Origin: Nocardia nova
Lineage (GTDB): Bacteria > Actinomycetota > Actinomycetes > Mycobacteriales > Mycobacteriaceae
Direction: 5' to 3'
NCBI RefSeq assembly: GCF_002933465.1
Contig: NZ_PSZE01000003.1
Location: forward strand, 248,001-312,000
Length of the DNA: 64,000 bases
Made by a program: the position numbers and the translations under genes. Position 1 is the stretch's first letter, and the number at the start of each line of letters is the position of its first letter. Under the pieces are notes generated by a model. It saw nothing but the letters and a program-made list of their open reading frames with translations. It was not told where the DNA came from and did not search any database. Positions 17,532 through 27,253 of the stretch are shown here, piece by piece.

Positions 17532-18980
17532 TCAGCAGTTACAGTCGCAGTCGCAGCAATCGCAGTCGCCGCAACTGTTGCAGCAGCTGCAGCAATCGCC
17601 ACAGCCCTCGCAGTCGCAGCAGTCACAATCGCAGTCGCACCGTTCCATCCAGGCATCCCGGTGTTCCCCGCTGCACGGCCGCCGATGCCCGGCACAGCAG
17701 GCGTAGCCGGTGCAGTACACCCCGCAGATGATCCCGACTCCCTGCCAGAAGGTCGGTCGTCGCGGGGGCTCGTGCGGCGGCTCGTCCGAGGGCGGATACG
17801 GATCACTCGGCGGCCGATCACCGAACGGCGGCGGGATGTCGTCGGGCTGCACCGGACTCTCGGGATGCGGCCCCTGGTCGGGAAAGGCCGCCGGATCCAC
17901 TTGCGGCCCAGTGGGATTCAGCGGCCGGGCGGCCACCGGATACCCCAGCGACCGCACCGCCGCGTCGGCGTCGGCGCCGTCGGAAAATGTTCGGCCACCG
18001 CGCTTTCCGCAGCCGCAGGCAGATTTCGCGTCGCCGCATGCTACGGCCGCGGCTCGGCCCAGCTTCCGGACGACGCCGCGCATCGGATCGAGCAGCAGCC
18101 AGCGGACGGCGGGAACGTGGGCGAGTTCGGCCTGGTGCAGGGCACGGCGGATTTCGGCGTCGGATTCGCGCAGCAGGCCGTGCGCCTCTCGGTTGCTCAC
18201 ACCTGTGGCGAGCAGCGGATTGAAGCGATCGCAGCGGCGGTCGTCGTCGAGATCCTCGATGGCGTCGGCCAGGTGGGCGATGCGTCCGAAATGCCATCCG
18301 ACCGCCCGCAGGGCGGGCGTATTCTCCGGCCGGCCTGCGAGCACCGCGCTGTGGGCGAACAATTCGGCGGCACACGTCTGCGTCGGCTCGGTGAGGGTGG
18401 CGAGTAGCTCCAGCGGGGTGGGATCGGCTGTCTGTGATCGTATTCCGGTGCCGGAGCGCCGGGTGCGACCCTGCACGGCGCGTTCGAGTTCCGCCTGGCG
18501 GCCGATCGCGGCGATGAGCGGTTCGATATCCAGGCCGATGTCGGCGGCGTTCGTGCGAGCCGAGGCGAACCAGCGGTCGGCCACCTTCCGCATGGGCCGC
18601 CGGGCCAGTGGGCCCGCGTCGCCGTCGTCGGCATGGTCACGAACCTTGGCCGCTCCCAGCAAGAGTGACGCGGTTGTCGCCAGCCGCACTCCGGGGGATT
18701 CGGCCGCGGCGACCGAGGCCCGCCGCATGCCGCGCAGCGCACACGGTCCGGCCGCGGTCCGGGCGGACTCGCCGGCCTGTGCTTCGGTGAGCACATTCAG
18801 CACGATCGCGTCGGTATTGGTTGCGGTGCGGGCCAATTGGCCGTTCCCGTCGCGCAGGCCCAGGCACAGTCCGCACAGATGCGTGCGCCAATCTGCCGCC
18901 TCGAAGCCGTATTTCGCCGCGCTGTGCGCGCACGGCGTGAGAAGTCCGAACAATTCCGCCCCGTAGAATCCCGGCCGCAT
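17532..18980 (-). CDS. DUF5685 family protein with extreme cysteine-rich C-terminal tail
   Basis: A 482-residue protein. Residues 1 to about 330 match DUF5685: ELFGLLTPCAHSA, then a CxxC in THLCGLCLGLR, NTDAIVLNVLTEAQ, and an HFGRIAHLADAIEDLDDD helix with conserved acidic residues. A CGDAKSACGCGK cluster follows. A proline-rich linker (about 365-410) leads to a hydrophobic CGVYCTGYACC segment and a final 35-residue tail containing 18 cysteines alternating with Asp/Ser/Asn/Gly, ending CDCDCNC. Function is unknown; the tail suggests dense metal binding or disulfide cross-linking. ATG at 18980 is chosen; an in-frame GTG at 19010 is an alternative. It follows the tetR gene on the same strand with an 83-bp gap. 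Confidence 0.8.
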   Translation of the reverse strand: MRPGFYGAELFGLLTPCAHSAAKYGFEAADWRTHLCGLCLGLRDGNGQLARTATNTDAIVLNVLTEAQAGESARTAAGPCALRGMRRASVAAAESPGVRLATTASLLLGAAKVRDHADDGDAGPLARRPMRKVADRWFASARTNAADIGLDIEPLIAAIGRQAELERAVQGRTRRSGTGIRSQTADPTPLELLATLTEPTQTCAAELFAHSAVLAGRPENTPALRAVGWHFGRIAHLADAIEDLDDDRRCDRFNPLLATGVSNREAHGLLRESDAEIRRALHQAELAHVPAVRWLLLDPMRGVVRKLGRAAAVACGDAKSACGCGKRGGRTFSDGADADAAVRSLGYPVAARPLNPTGPQVDPAAFPDQGPHPESPVQPDDIPPPFGDRPPSDPYPPSDEPPHEPPRRPTFWQGVGIICGVYCTGYACCAGHRRPCSGEHRDAWMERCDCDCDCCDCEGCGDCCSCCNSCGDCDCCDCDCNC

Positions 18981-19063
18981 CGGTAATCCGGCCGTCTGTG
19001 CAATCCGCACTCTGGCAGGTGCCGACGGCGCCGCGCAAGTCGGACCGCGTGCTTCGCCGGTGT

Positions 19064-19663
19064 CTACTCGGCCTTCTTCTTTCCGGCCAGACCGCGCCAG
19101 GCCAGATCGTCCAGCAGGTCGACCGCGCTTGCGACATCCACCTCACCGCTCGTGATCCGGTCGGCGATCGCCTCGCCGGCGCCGATGACCGCCACCGCGA
19201 CGATGTCGAAATCCGTTCCGGGCTCGGCATATTTGGCACTCGACTCGAGCAGTTTCGCGGTCAGTTCGATGATGCGCTCGCGACTGTTCGCGATCTCGGA
19301 GGCGAACGGCTGCTGCCCGAGGGCCTGCCGATACAGGACCGACCACGACAGCCGGTTGTTGTCCACATAGGACAGGAATGCCTCGAGGCCGGCTCGCAGC
19401 TGCTCGTGCGGGGTCAGCTTGGGGTTGCCGGCCACCGCGACGGCCTCGATGAACCGTGCGCTCTCGCGCTGAATGCAGGCCCGGAACAGTTCGTCCTTGG
19501 AGCCGTAGTACAAATACAGCATCGGCTTGGAGATCTTGGCCTCGGCCGCGATGGCATCCATCGATGTGTCGTGATATCCCTTTCGGGAGAAGACCTCGAC
19601 GGCGGCGTCCAGCATCTGCTGCTCACGAACCGCCCTGGGAAGCCGCTTCGTTCCGCCTGCCAT
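19064..19663 (-). CDS. TetR family transcriptional regulator (Rv0238-like)
   Basis: A 199-residue TetR regulator. The N-terminal HTH reads REQQMLDAAVEVFSRKGYHDTSMDAIAAEAKISKPMLYLYYGSKDEL (residues about 14-62 in this start), and the rest is an all-helical ligand domain. ATG at 19663 is preferred to the GTG at 19669 because GGAG stands five bases upstream. It lies between lpqI and the DUF5685 gene, matching Rv0238 next to lpqI in M. tuberculosis. A 14-bp palindrome sits 33 bp upstream and similar ones precede fadA2/fabG4 and fadE5. It is therefore probably an autoregulated repressor of this fatty-acid gene set, likely sensing an acyl-CoA. Confidence 0.88.
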   Translation of the reverse strand: MAGGTKRLPRAVREQQMLDAAVEVFSRKGYHDTSMDAIAAEAKISKPMLYLYYGSKDELFRACIQRESARFIEAVAVAGNPKLTPHEQLRAGLEAFLSYVDNNRLSWSVLYRQALGQQPFASEIANSRERIIELTAKLLESSAKYAEPGTDFDIVAVAVIGAGEAIADRITSGEVDVASAVDLLDDLAWRGLAGKKKAE

Positions 19664-19695
19664 CCACACTCCTAGCCCATATCGAAACCCCTATC

Positions 19696-19709
19696 TTACT
19701 CCAAGGTAA
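19696..19709. promoter_or_regulatory. TetR operator candidate (autoregulatory)
   Basis: TTACTCCAAGGTAA, flanked by C and G to give CTTAC...GTAAG, lies 33 bp before the tetR start. It shares the TTACYC-NN-GRGTAA pattern with sites at 15021-15034, 25667-25680 and 25694-25707. Confidence 0.7.
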
Positions 19710-19753
19710 GTTTCGGAGAACAACGAACTGTCACCGATTCGCTGAAGCCGGGT

Positions 19754-20932
19754 TCAGCAGGGGAGCTGGATGCCTTTGTACTTGGCCACCCGCAGGACGG
19801 AGTCGTCGACCTGTTTCATGGGCAGTTTTCCGTCGCGAACTTCCTGCTCGAGCCGGTCGAGCACCGAGCTGACGGCGTCGGTGCTGATCCAAAGTGCATC
19901 GTCGGCGCCGGCCTCCAGGGCGGCGGCTACCGCGTCCTCGATGCCCATCCGGGCGGTGATGGCCGCCATGCCGCTCAGGTCGTCGGTGAAGATCGGGCCG
20001 TCGTAGGGCTTGGCGTTGTAGCCGGCGCCTTGGCGCAGCAGGGCCATCGCCTGCGGGCTGATGCTCGCCGGAACGTTGGGCGTGGTCAGCCCGGGAACGT
20101 CCAGATGGCCGACCATCACCGCGGCGCCGGAGTCGATCAGATTCCGGAACGGCACCAGATCCACCTGCTGCATCTGATCCAGCGGGGGCGTGCGCACCGC
20201 GCCGGTGTGGGAATCGCCCGACCCGTGCCCGTGGCCGGGGAAGTGCTTCATCACCGCGCCGACGCCGGCATCGTGCATGGCCCGGATGTAGGCGCCGGCG
20301 TAGTCGGTGACGACCTGTGGATCTTGCGAGTATGACCGGTCGCCGATCACCGCGTCGTCGGGCTCGTCGCTGACATCCACATCCGGCGCGAAGTCGACGG
20401 TGATGCCGAGCTTCTTCATGGCCTGACCGCGGGCCAGGCTCTGCTGGTAGTACTCGTCGGCCGACATGGTCTGCGCCGCGACCCGGGCCGAGGGCGCCTG
20501 GCCGATCAGATTCCGCAACCGCGACACCCGGCCGCCTTCTTCGTCGATGGTCACCATCAGCGGTGTGCGCGCGGCGGCCTTCACCTGGTCGAGGCCCTGG
20601 CCGGACAGCATGGACTGGTCGGTCCAGCTTCCGACGAAGATGCCGCCCACCTGTTCCCCGCGCACCACCTGTTCGGCGTCGGCGGCGTTCTTGACGCCTA
20701 CGGTGAGCAGCTGCGCCAGCTTCTGCCGGGTGGTGAATTGCGCGAGATAGCCTGCGGCGCAGTCCTGCTGGTTACCGGTGGTGGTGGTCGCGGCGGTGCC
20801 GCCCGTCGCGCTCGTGGTGCCCGGTGCGGCGCTGGCGCCCGTCGTAGTGGTGGAACCGGAGCCGCCACCACCGGAGCACCCCGCAAGGGCGACCGCGGCT
20901 ACTGCGAGAACGATTCCGGCAACGTTGCGCAT
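19754..20932 (-). CDS. lpqI: Lipoprotein LpqI, GH3 beta-N-acetylglucosaminidase (NagZ-like)
   Basis: A 392-residue secreted lipoprotein. The signal peptide MRNVAGIVLAVAAVALAGC ends in a lipobox (LAGC), followed by a low-complexity Gly/Ser/Thr/Ala linker to about residue 65. The GH3 catalytic domain shows TIDEEGGRVSRL, the substrate loop KHFPGHGHGSGDSHTG with the His-Asp dyad typical of NagZ enzymes, and the nucleophile region FTDDLSGMAAI. LpqI releases GlcNAc from muropeptides in cell-wall recycling, acting outside the membrane. The M at 20932 is chosen because it starts the signal peptide; the upstream extension is not secretory. Neighbouring tetR and lpqI correspond to Rv0238-Rv0237. Confidence 0.92.
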   Translation of the reverse strand: MRNVAGIVLAVAAVALAGCSGGGGSGSTTTTGASAAPGTTSATGGTAATTTTGNQQDCAAGYLAQFTTRQKLAQLLTVGVKNAADAEQVVRGEQVGGIFVGSWTDQSMLSGQGLDQVKAAARTPLMVTIDEEGGRVSRLRNLIGQAPSARVAAQTMSADEYYQQSLARGQAMKKLGITVDFAPDVDVSDEPDDAVIGDRSYSQDPQVVTDYAGAYIRAMHDAGVGAVMKHFPGHGHGSGDSHTGAVRTPPLDQMQQVDLVPFRNLIDSGAAVMVGHLDVPGLTTPNVPASISPQAMALLRQGAGYNAKPYDGPIFTDDLSGMAAITARMGIEDAVAAALEAGADDALWISTDAVSSVLDRLEQEVRDGKLPMKQVDDSVLRVAKYKGIQLPC

Positions 20933-21038
20933 GGACCGACCGTAGCCGTTCGCGGCGCCGGAACCTACCCGTGGTCGCCGACCGCGCCCCTGCCCCGGAA
21001 GCCGCACAGCGGGCTTGGTTGCCTCGGACTACTGCGCG

Positions 21039-22067
<1,029 letters not shown>

Positions 22068-22250
22068 ACTCTTCTCCTAGAGTCGTCCGAGCTTCGGCAG
22101 GTCCGAGCCCTGCTTGCTGCTGTGCCGCGGCGTGGGACCAGCGCCCTGCACCGCCATCGCTCTCGATTGTCCCCGCTGCCTCGATCGAGAATTTCTCCGG
22201 TGTCGAAACGATTCGTGTAACACCCCGAGCCCGATCCCGATAATCAGATC

Positions 22251-22297
22251 GGCTCCGTGCAGTTGCCAGACCCCCGACCCGGCAACCGCACGGAGCC
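22251..22297 (-). terminator. Hairpin terminator after the DUF4185 gene
   Basis: Arms GGCTCCGTGCAGTTGCC and GGCAACCGCACGGAGCC pair over 17 bp with a single mismatch around a 13-base loop, 37 bp past the stop of the minus-strand DUF4185 gene ending at 22334. Confidence 0.8.
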
Positions 22298-22333
22298 GTC
22301 TTCATATTCTCCCCGGCTCCGGCTCCCGCACCG

Positions 22334-23416
22334 CTACAGCGGCGTCCGCATGACCACGACGTTGTACTGATTGTGCATGGTGAGCAGGAAGTACAGGTCG
22401 CTGCCGGTCTGATACGGGTAGATCATCGGCGCGTACATGGTCGGCAGATCGCGCACGTCGATCAGGACGCGCGGCGCACTCCACGGGCCCTCCGGGTTCG
22501 GCGCGGTCCGCATGACCACGGAGTCGAAAGGATCGGTGGTCAGCATCACGTACTGCCCCAGATGCGCGTTCCACTGCACCGACAGCTCGCCGACGCCGCC
22601 GACGATCGGCTTGGCGGCATTGGCGTCCTTCGGCTTCCACGCGCCGCCGTCCCAGTACTCGTAGGCGTCGATATTGGCGATATCGGCTTCCTTGACCCGC
22701 GAGATGAATCCGGGCTGGTTGCGGCCCGACGGGGTGCCGTACTTGTAGACGTAGCCGCCCGCCTTCAGGAAGGCGTTCTGCTGGAAACTCTGGAAGCCGT
22801 TCTCATTGCCGCGGCGGGTGGTCGGCAGCTGCGCCCAGGTCTGGCCGTCGTCACCGGAGACGGCCAGGGTGGAGAAGTTGGTGTCCCAGTGCCCGTCCGG
22901 GCCCCATTCCCGCACCGACATCATCGACATGTACTGCACGCCGTTGACCGAGATGCCCGCGGTCGGAATGAAACTGATCTCGATACCCGGAATCTTCGGA
23001 CTGGGCAGCGGATGGTCCACGAAGCTGGTGTAGTTCACGCCCGCCGCCGGGTCCGCACCGGCCGGGCTGCGGAACAGCACGTTCGAGCGCCACGCCCAGA
23101 TGCTGCCGGCCAGCACGTTCGGCACGCCGAGGCCGGCGGTGTCGCCGTAGGCGGTGATCATCTGCCCGCGCCCGTCGTCCCACATGATGCCGAGGTCGGT
23201 GCCCAGCACGTTCTGGTTCTGGGTCCGGTTCGGCGAGGCCATACCGGTGGCCTGGTAGACCGCCTGCGTCGGGCCTGGGAGCTGCGGCAATCCGTTGATG
23301 CCGTTCAGCCCGGGAATCGGATTGATGTTGTTCGGGTCGGCTCCGGCCGGCGATGCCGTCAGGCCCAGCAGCGCGACCGCCGCGCAAGCTCCAGCCAGTG
23401 CGGACAGTCGTCTCAT
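22334..23416 (-). CDS. Secreted DUF4185 protein, putative GH183-type endo-D-arabinanase (copy 1)
   Basis: A 360-residue exported protein: the signal peptide MRRLSALAGACAAVALLGLTAS ends near SPAGADP, then INPIPGLNGINGLP. The DUF4185 fold is shown by NVLGTDLGIMWDDGRGQMIT, AYGDTAGLG, AWRSNVLFRS, GVQYMSMMSVREWG and the C-terminal VLIDVRDLPTMYAPMIYPYQ and YFLLTMHNQYNVVVMRT. DUF4185 includes bacterial endo-D-arabinofuranases (CAZy GH183), so cleavage of cell-wall arabinan is a reasonable hypothesis; catalytic residues were not verified. ATG at 23416 has GGAAGG upstream. A close paralogue is at 27254-28360, on the other side of fadE5. Confidence 0.8.
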   Translation of the reverse strand: MRRLSALAGACAAVALLGLTASPAGADPNNINPIPGLNGINGLPQLPGPTQAVYQATGMASPNRTQNQNVLGTDLGIMWDDGRGQMITAYGDTAGLGVPNVLAGSIWAWRSNVLFRSPAGADPAAGVNYTSFVDHPLPSPKIPGIEISFIPTAGISVNGVQYMSMMSVREWGPDGHWDTNFSTLAVSGDDGQTWAQLPTTRRGNENGFQSFQQNAFLKAGGYVYKYGTPSGRNQPGFISRVKEADIANIDAYEYWDGGAWKPKDANAAKPIVGGVGELSVQWNAHLGQYVMLTTDPFDSVVMRTAPNPEGPWSAPRVLIDVRDLPTMYAPMIYPYQTGSDLYFLLTMHNQYNVVVMRTPL

Positions 23417-23667
23417 ACTCCGAATTCCTTCCATGAGTCGCGCCAGGGCATTGTGCCTGCCCTCGGCGGACGGCGTGCGGTCTACCGACGAAACCCTCGT
23501 CACATCGGCACGGCACGGCGCTGTCTCGGTTTATGTATGGCGTCCCAGACCCCGGGGTACTCCAGTGCCGACATTATTACCCGGCCTCGATCCCGGTGCA
23601 GGACCGGCGGTCCGGGCGCGCCGTCCGGATCGCCGCTCCGCCCTTCGCATTCGGAACCCGCAACGAC

Positions 23668-23705
23668 AGCGGCCCCGCCTCCCGAATGCGAGAGGCGGGG
23701 CCGCT
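23668..23705 (-). terminator. Hairpin terminator after fadE5
   Basis: A perfect 14-bp stem (AGCGGCCCCGCCTC with GAGGCGGGGCCGCT) and 10-base loop lies 29 bp past the fadE5 stop. Confidence 0.85.
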
Positions 23706-23733
23706 GTGTTTCACGTGGTGGTCGGCAAGGCGA

Positions 23734-25569
23734 TCAGAAGGCCGCTTCGTCGAGCTCCATCACGTCGTTGTCCAGGTTGGACAGCACGGTACGGGTGGCG
23801 CTCAGCTCCGGCAGCACATTGCGGGCGAAGAACTGAGCCACGGCGACCTTGCCGTTGTAGAAGGCCTCGTCGGAACCGGTGGCGCCGTTGTCGAGGGCCT
23901 TGATGGCGACCTCGGCCTGACGCAGCAGCTGCCAACCGATCAGCAGGTCGCCCACCGCCATCAGGAAGCGGACCGAACCCAGGCCGATCTTGTACAGCTC
24001 CTTGGCGTCCTCCTGCGCAGCCATCAGGTGACCGGTCATGGTGGCGGCCATGGCCTGCACATCCTCGAGCGCGGTGGCCAGCAGCTTGCGCTCGCCCTTC
24101 AGGCGGCCGTTGCCGGCCTCGGACTCGATGAACTTCTGCACCTGGCCGGCCACATGGGCCAGCGCCACACCGCGGTCGCGGGCGATCTTGCGGAAGAAGA
24201 AGTCCTGCGCCTGGATGGCGGTGGTGCCCTCGTACAGCGAGTCGATCTTCGCGTCACGGATGTACTGTTCGATCGGGTAGTCCTGCAGGAAGCCAGAGCC
24301 ACCGAAGGTCTGCAGCGATTCGGTCAGGTACTGGTAGGCCCGCTCGGAGCCGACACCCTTGACGATCGGCAGCAGCAGGTCGTTGACGCGGAACGCGAGG
24401 TCTTTGTCGGCGCCGGAGACGAGCGCAGCGATGTCCTCGTTCTGGTGGGCGGCGGTGTAGAGGTAGAGCGCGCGCAGGCCCTCGGCGTAGGCCTTCTGCA
24501 TCATCAGCGAGCGGCGCACGTCCGGGTGGTGGGTGATGGTCACGCGCGGAGCGGTCTTGTCGGTCATCTGAGTCAGGTCCGCACCCTGGACACGCTGCTT
24601 GGCGTAGTCCAGCGCGTTCAGGTAACCGGTCGACAGCGTCGCGATGGCCTTGGTGCCCACCAGCATTCGGGCGTTCTCGATCACGTCGAACATCTGCGCG
24701 ATGCCGTTGTGGACCTCGCCGACCAACCAGCCCTTGGCCGGAACGCCGTGGCCGCCGAAGGTGACCTCACAGGTGGCCGAGACCTTCAGGCCCATCTTGT
24801 GCTCGACGTTGGTGACGAACACGCCGTTGCGCTCGCCCAGGGTCTGGGTCTCGAAGTCGAAGTGGAACTTCGGCACGAAGAACAGAGACAGGCCCTTGGT
24901 GCCCGGTCCGGCGCCCTCGGGGCGGGCCAGCACCAGGTGGAAGATGTTCTCGAACATGTCGTCGGAGTCACCGGAGGTGATGAACCGCTTGACACCCTCG
25001 ATGTGCCAGGAGCCGTCCTCCTGCCGGATGGCCTTGGTGCGGCCGGCGCCCACGTCGGAACCGGCGTCGGGCTCGGTCAGCACCATGGTGGCGCCCCAGT
25101 TGCGTTCGACGGCGATCTCGGCCCACTTCTTCTGCTCGTCGGTGGCGTTGTTCCAGAAGATCTGGCCGAACGGGCCACCGGCGGCATACATCGCGACGGC
25201 CGGGTTCGAGCCCAGGATCATCTCGTTGAGGGCCCAGACCACCGAACGCGGCGCGGGCAGGCCGCCCAGCTCCTCGTTCAGGCCGACCTTGCTCCAGCCG
25301 GCCTCTTCGTAGGCCTTGAAGGACTTCTTGAACGACTCCGGAATAGAGACGCTGTGGGTTGTGGGGTCGAACACCGGCGGGTTGCGGTCGGCGTCGACGA
25401 AGGACTCGGCGACCGGGCCCTCGGCCAGGCGGCGTACCTCGTCGATGATGTTCTTGACCGTGTCGGTGTCCAGGTCACCGTAGGCGCCGGAATCCAGCAC
25501 CGAGCCGATGCCCAGCACCTCGAAGAGGTTGAACTCCAGGTCGCGGACGTTGCTCTTGTAATGGCCCAT
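23734..25569 (-). CDS. fadE5: Acyl-CoA dehydrogenase FadE5
   Basis: A 611-residue acyl-CoA dehydrogenase of the long FadE5 type. It opens [19 protein letters not shown], typical of this subfamily. It contains the FAD/substrate block [35 protein letters not shown], the [18 protein letters not shown] segment, and the C-terminal [13 protein letters not shown] with the catalytic Glu. It dehydrogenates medium- to long-chain acyl-CoAs in beta-oxidation. It corresponds to Rv0244c, next to fadA2 in M. tuberculosis; here it has been separated from fadA2 by about 9 kb. Two TetR-type palindromes lie 98-138 bp upstream, linking it to the fadA2/fabG4 control system. Confidence 0.93.
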   Translation of the reverse strand: MGHYKSNVRDLEFNLFEVLGIGSVLDSGAYGDLDTDTVKNIIDEVRRLAEGPVAESFVDADRNPPVFDPTTHSVSIPESFKKSFKAYEEAGWSKVGLNEELGGLPAPRSVVWALNEMILGSNPAVAMYAAGGPFGQIFWNNATDEQKKWAEIAVERNWGATMVLTEPDAGSDVGAGRTKAIRQEDGSWHIEGVKRFITSGDSDDMFENIFHLVLARPEGAGPGTKGLSLFFVPKFHFDFETQTLGERNGVFVTNVEHKMGLKVSATCEVTFGGHGVPAKGWLVGEVHNGIAQMFDVIENARMLVGTKAIATLSTGYLNALDYAKQRVQGADLTQMTDKTAPRVTITHHPDVRRSLMMQKAYAEGLRALYLYTAAHQNEDIAALVSGADKDLAFRVNDLLLPIVKGVGSERAYQYLTESLQTFGGSGFLQDYPIEQYIRDAKIDSLYEGTTAIQAQDFFFRKIARDRGVALAHVAGQVQKFIESEAGNGRLKGERKLLATALEDVQAMAATMTGHLMAAQEDAKELYKIGLGSVRFLMAVGDLLIGWQLLRQAEVAIKALDNGATGSDEAFYNGKVAVAQFFARNVLPELSATRTVLSNLDNDVMELDEAAF

Positions 25570-25666
25570 CTCTGTTACTCACTCTCCGTTGAGTCGGTGC
25601 GGGTCGGTGTGTGCCGTTCCCGCCCATGTGTCTCCACATCGGGTAGTCGAACGGAATCTCCGCCTT

Positions 25667-25707
25667 CTACTCGCGGGTAACTTACCCTGTATATTACCGA
25701 TGAGTAA
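25667..25707. promoter_or_regulatory. Two tandem TetR operator candidates upstream of fadE5
   Basis: CTACTCGCGGGTAA (25667-25680) and TTACCGATGAGTAA (25694-25707) are both 14 bp and fit TTACYC-NN-GRGTAA with one or two deviations each. They are 27 bp apart start to start. Between them GGGTAACTTACCC (25675-25687) is itself an inverted repeat. Confidence 0.7.
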
Positions 25708-25784
25708 TAGCCTTGGAAAGCGCTGACCGGGCGATGTGACGAGATGAACACGCGGTCGCCGACCCGAGGTGAGCGGGGATTACC

Positions 25785-26399
25785 GTGGACACCGTGCGCA
25801 TCGAGACAGCTGCGGGGGACGCCGAGGTGCAGATCGACCGGGACGCCGGCGATCGGTTTCTACTGCTGCTCACCCACGGTTCCGGCGGCGGGGTGGAGGC
25901 CGGGGATCTGCTGGCCGTCCGTGATCGCGCGGTAGGGCTGGGCGGAGTGGTCGCGCGGGTGATTCAGCCGTACCGGGTCGCCGGTCGGCGGGCACCCGGA
26001 TCGGCGACGGTGCAGGATGCGGCGTGGTTGGAGATAGTCTCGGCCCTGCGCGAGCAGGCGCCCGGGGGACCGCTGATCCAGGGCGGGCGCAGCAACGGCG
26101 CCCGGGTCGCCTGCCGGACTGCCGTCGAAGCCGACGCCAAAGGTGTGCTGGCGCTGTCATTTCCGCTGCATCCGCCCGGTAAGCCGGAGAAGACGCGGCG
26201 CGAGGAACTGCTGGCGGCGTCCACGCACACCGATGTGGTGGTGATCAACGGTGAACGCGATCCCTTCGGAATTCCGGACCCCTCCGATGCGGCCGAGGTG
26301 AAAGTGATTCCGGGCCAGCCACATTCGTTTCGCAGTGGCTTCGATCTCATCGCCCACACGGTGGAGCCGTGGCTGCGGCGATGGGCGGAAGTGGATTGA
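25785..26399 (+). CDS. Alpha/beta hydrolase (KANL3/Tex30, dienelactone-hydrolase-like)
   Basis: A 204-residue alpha/beta hydrolase of the short KANL3/Tex30-like family. LLLLTHGSGGGVEAGDL carries the oxyanion-hole region; the nucleophile elbow is QGGRSNGARVACR (Ser in GRSNG). LALSFPLHPPGKPEKTR is the family's characteristic segment, and VINGERDPFG and GQPHSF supply the Asp and His. Substrate is unknown. GTG at 25785 is used; another GTG 12 bases on is possible. It is divergent from fadE5 (216-bp gap holding the two palindromes), so the same regulator could affect it. Confidence 0.8.
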   Translation: MDTVRIETAAGDAEVQIDRDAGDRFLLLLTHGSGGGVEAGDLLAVRDRAVGLGGVVARVIQPYRVAGRRAPGSATVQDAAWLEIVSALREQAPGGPLIQGGRSNGARVACRTAVEADAKGVLALSFPLHPPGKPEKTRREELLAASTHTDVVVINGERDPFGIPDPSDAAEVKVIPGQPHSFRSGFDLIAHTVEPWLRRWAEVD

Positions 26400-26466
26400 T
26401 CAGCGGATAACCGCTCGCCCGATTGCCGCCGAGCTACCCACCGGCAGCGCCGGACTGTGAGGCGTC

Positions 26467-26495
26467 GCCACCCCGGATCACGCGTCCGGGGTGGC
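26467..26495. terminator. Bidirectional hairpin terminator
   Basis: GCCACCCCGGA pairs with TCCGGGGTGGC over 11 bp with a 7-base loop, overlapping the stop of the minus-strand methyltransferase and following the plus-strand hydrolase that ends at 26399. Confidence 0.8.
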
Positions 26496-27179
26496 CGTCG
26501 CTTGCTCCTCCAGATCGGGCACGGTCGCGGTGGCCACCACCAGCGCGTCGATGGCGTCGCGTCCCTCGGTTTCGCGCAGCACCCGCTGCGCGGTGTCGAT
26601 CCGAATATGTTCTGCGGCAGCGAGATCCGCCACCACATCGTCGGGCGTGAACAGGATCGCCGGATCCTGCGGTCCGCCGTAACCGTCGGAGATATTGGTG
26701 GTGTCGTGGCCGAGGACGAGAAGGGTGCCACCCGGACTCAGTCGTTCGGCCGCCGCGAGCAGCAGGCTGCGCCGCTGTGCGGCGGGCAGATGAAGGTAGA
26801 CGGCGAGAATCAATTCGAACGGGCCGTCGATCCCCGCACCGGCCGGATCGGTGACGTCCGCACATTCCCAGTCGATTCTGCTGCGCACCGAACGCGACAG
26901 CCGCGAGGCGACCGTGCGGCCCTTGTCGATGCCCACCTGGGAGAAGTCGACCGCTCGCACCTGCCAGCCGTGCGTGGCCAGCCAGAGCGCGTGCCGTCCC
27001 TCGCCGCACGCCAGATCCAGGGCACGCGGTAGTTCGGGTGGCGCTTGACCGGGCGCATCGGGCACCAGCCGAATGCGCCGCTGCAAACCGGAGATGTATT
27101 CCACCACTGTCGCGTTCGGCGGTGCACCCCACACCAACTCGCTCTGCGCGTAGCGCTCGTCCCACTCGGCGGCGTCCAT
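26478..27179 (-). CDS. Class I SAM-dependent methyltransferase (TehB-like)
   Basis: A 233-residue methyltransferase. It starts MDAAEWDERYAQSELVWG, typical of the TehB/thiopurine-like group (WxxRY...W). Motif I is ALDLACGEGRHALWLATHG (SAM binding), motif II VRAVDFSQVGIDKG, and motif IV ELILAVYLHLPAAQRR, with GTLLVLGHDTTN after it. Related proteins methylate tellurite or small thiols; the substrate here is not inferable. It is 74 bp downstream of the second DUF4185 gene, with a hairpin between them. Confidence 0.85.
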   Translation of the reverse strand: MDAAEWDERYAQSELVWGAPPNATVVEYISGLQRRIRLVPDAPGQAPPELPRALDLACGEGRHALWLATHGWQVRAVDFSQVGIDKGRTVASRLSRSVRSRIDWECADVTDPAGAGIDGPFELILAVYLHLPAAQRRSLLLAAAERLSPGGTLLVLGHDTTNISDGYGGPQDPAILFTPDDVVADLAAAEHIRIDTAQRVLRETEGRDAIDALVVATATVPDLEEQATATPDA

Positions 27180-27207
27180 GGGGCGAGTCTAGCCAGGTAC
27201 GGCGCGC

Positions 27208-27236
27208 CGCCCGGCCGAGCGGAACCGGGCCGGGCG
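27208..27236 (-). terminator. Weak hairpin between DUF4185 copy 2 and the methyltransferase
   Basis: CGCCCGGCC and GGCCGGGCG form a 9-bp stem with an 11-base loop immediately past the DUF4185 stop at 27254. It is GC-only and short, so termination is possible but not certain. Confidence 0.5.
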
Positions 27237-27253
27237 CGGATATCCGAGACGAA

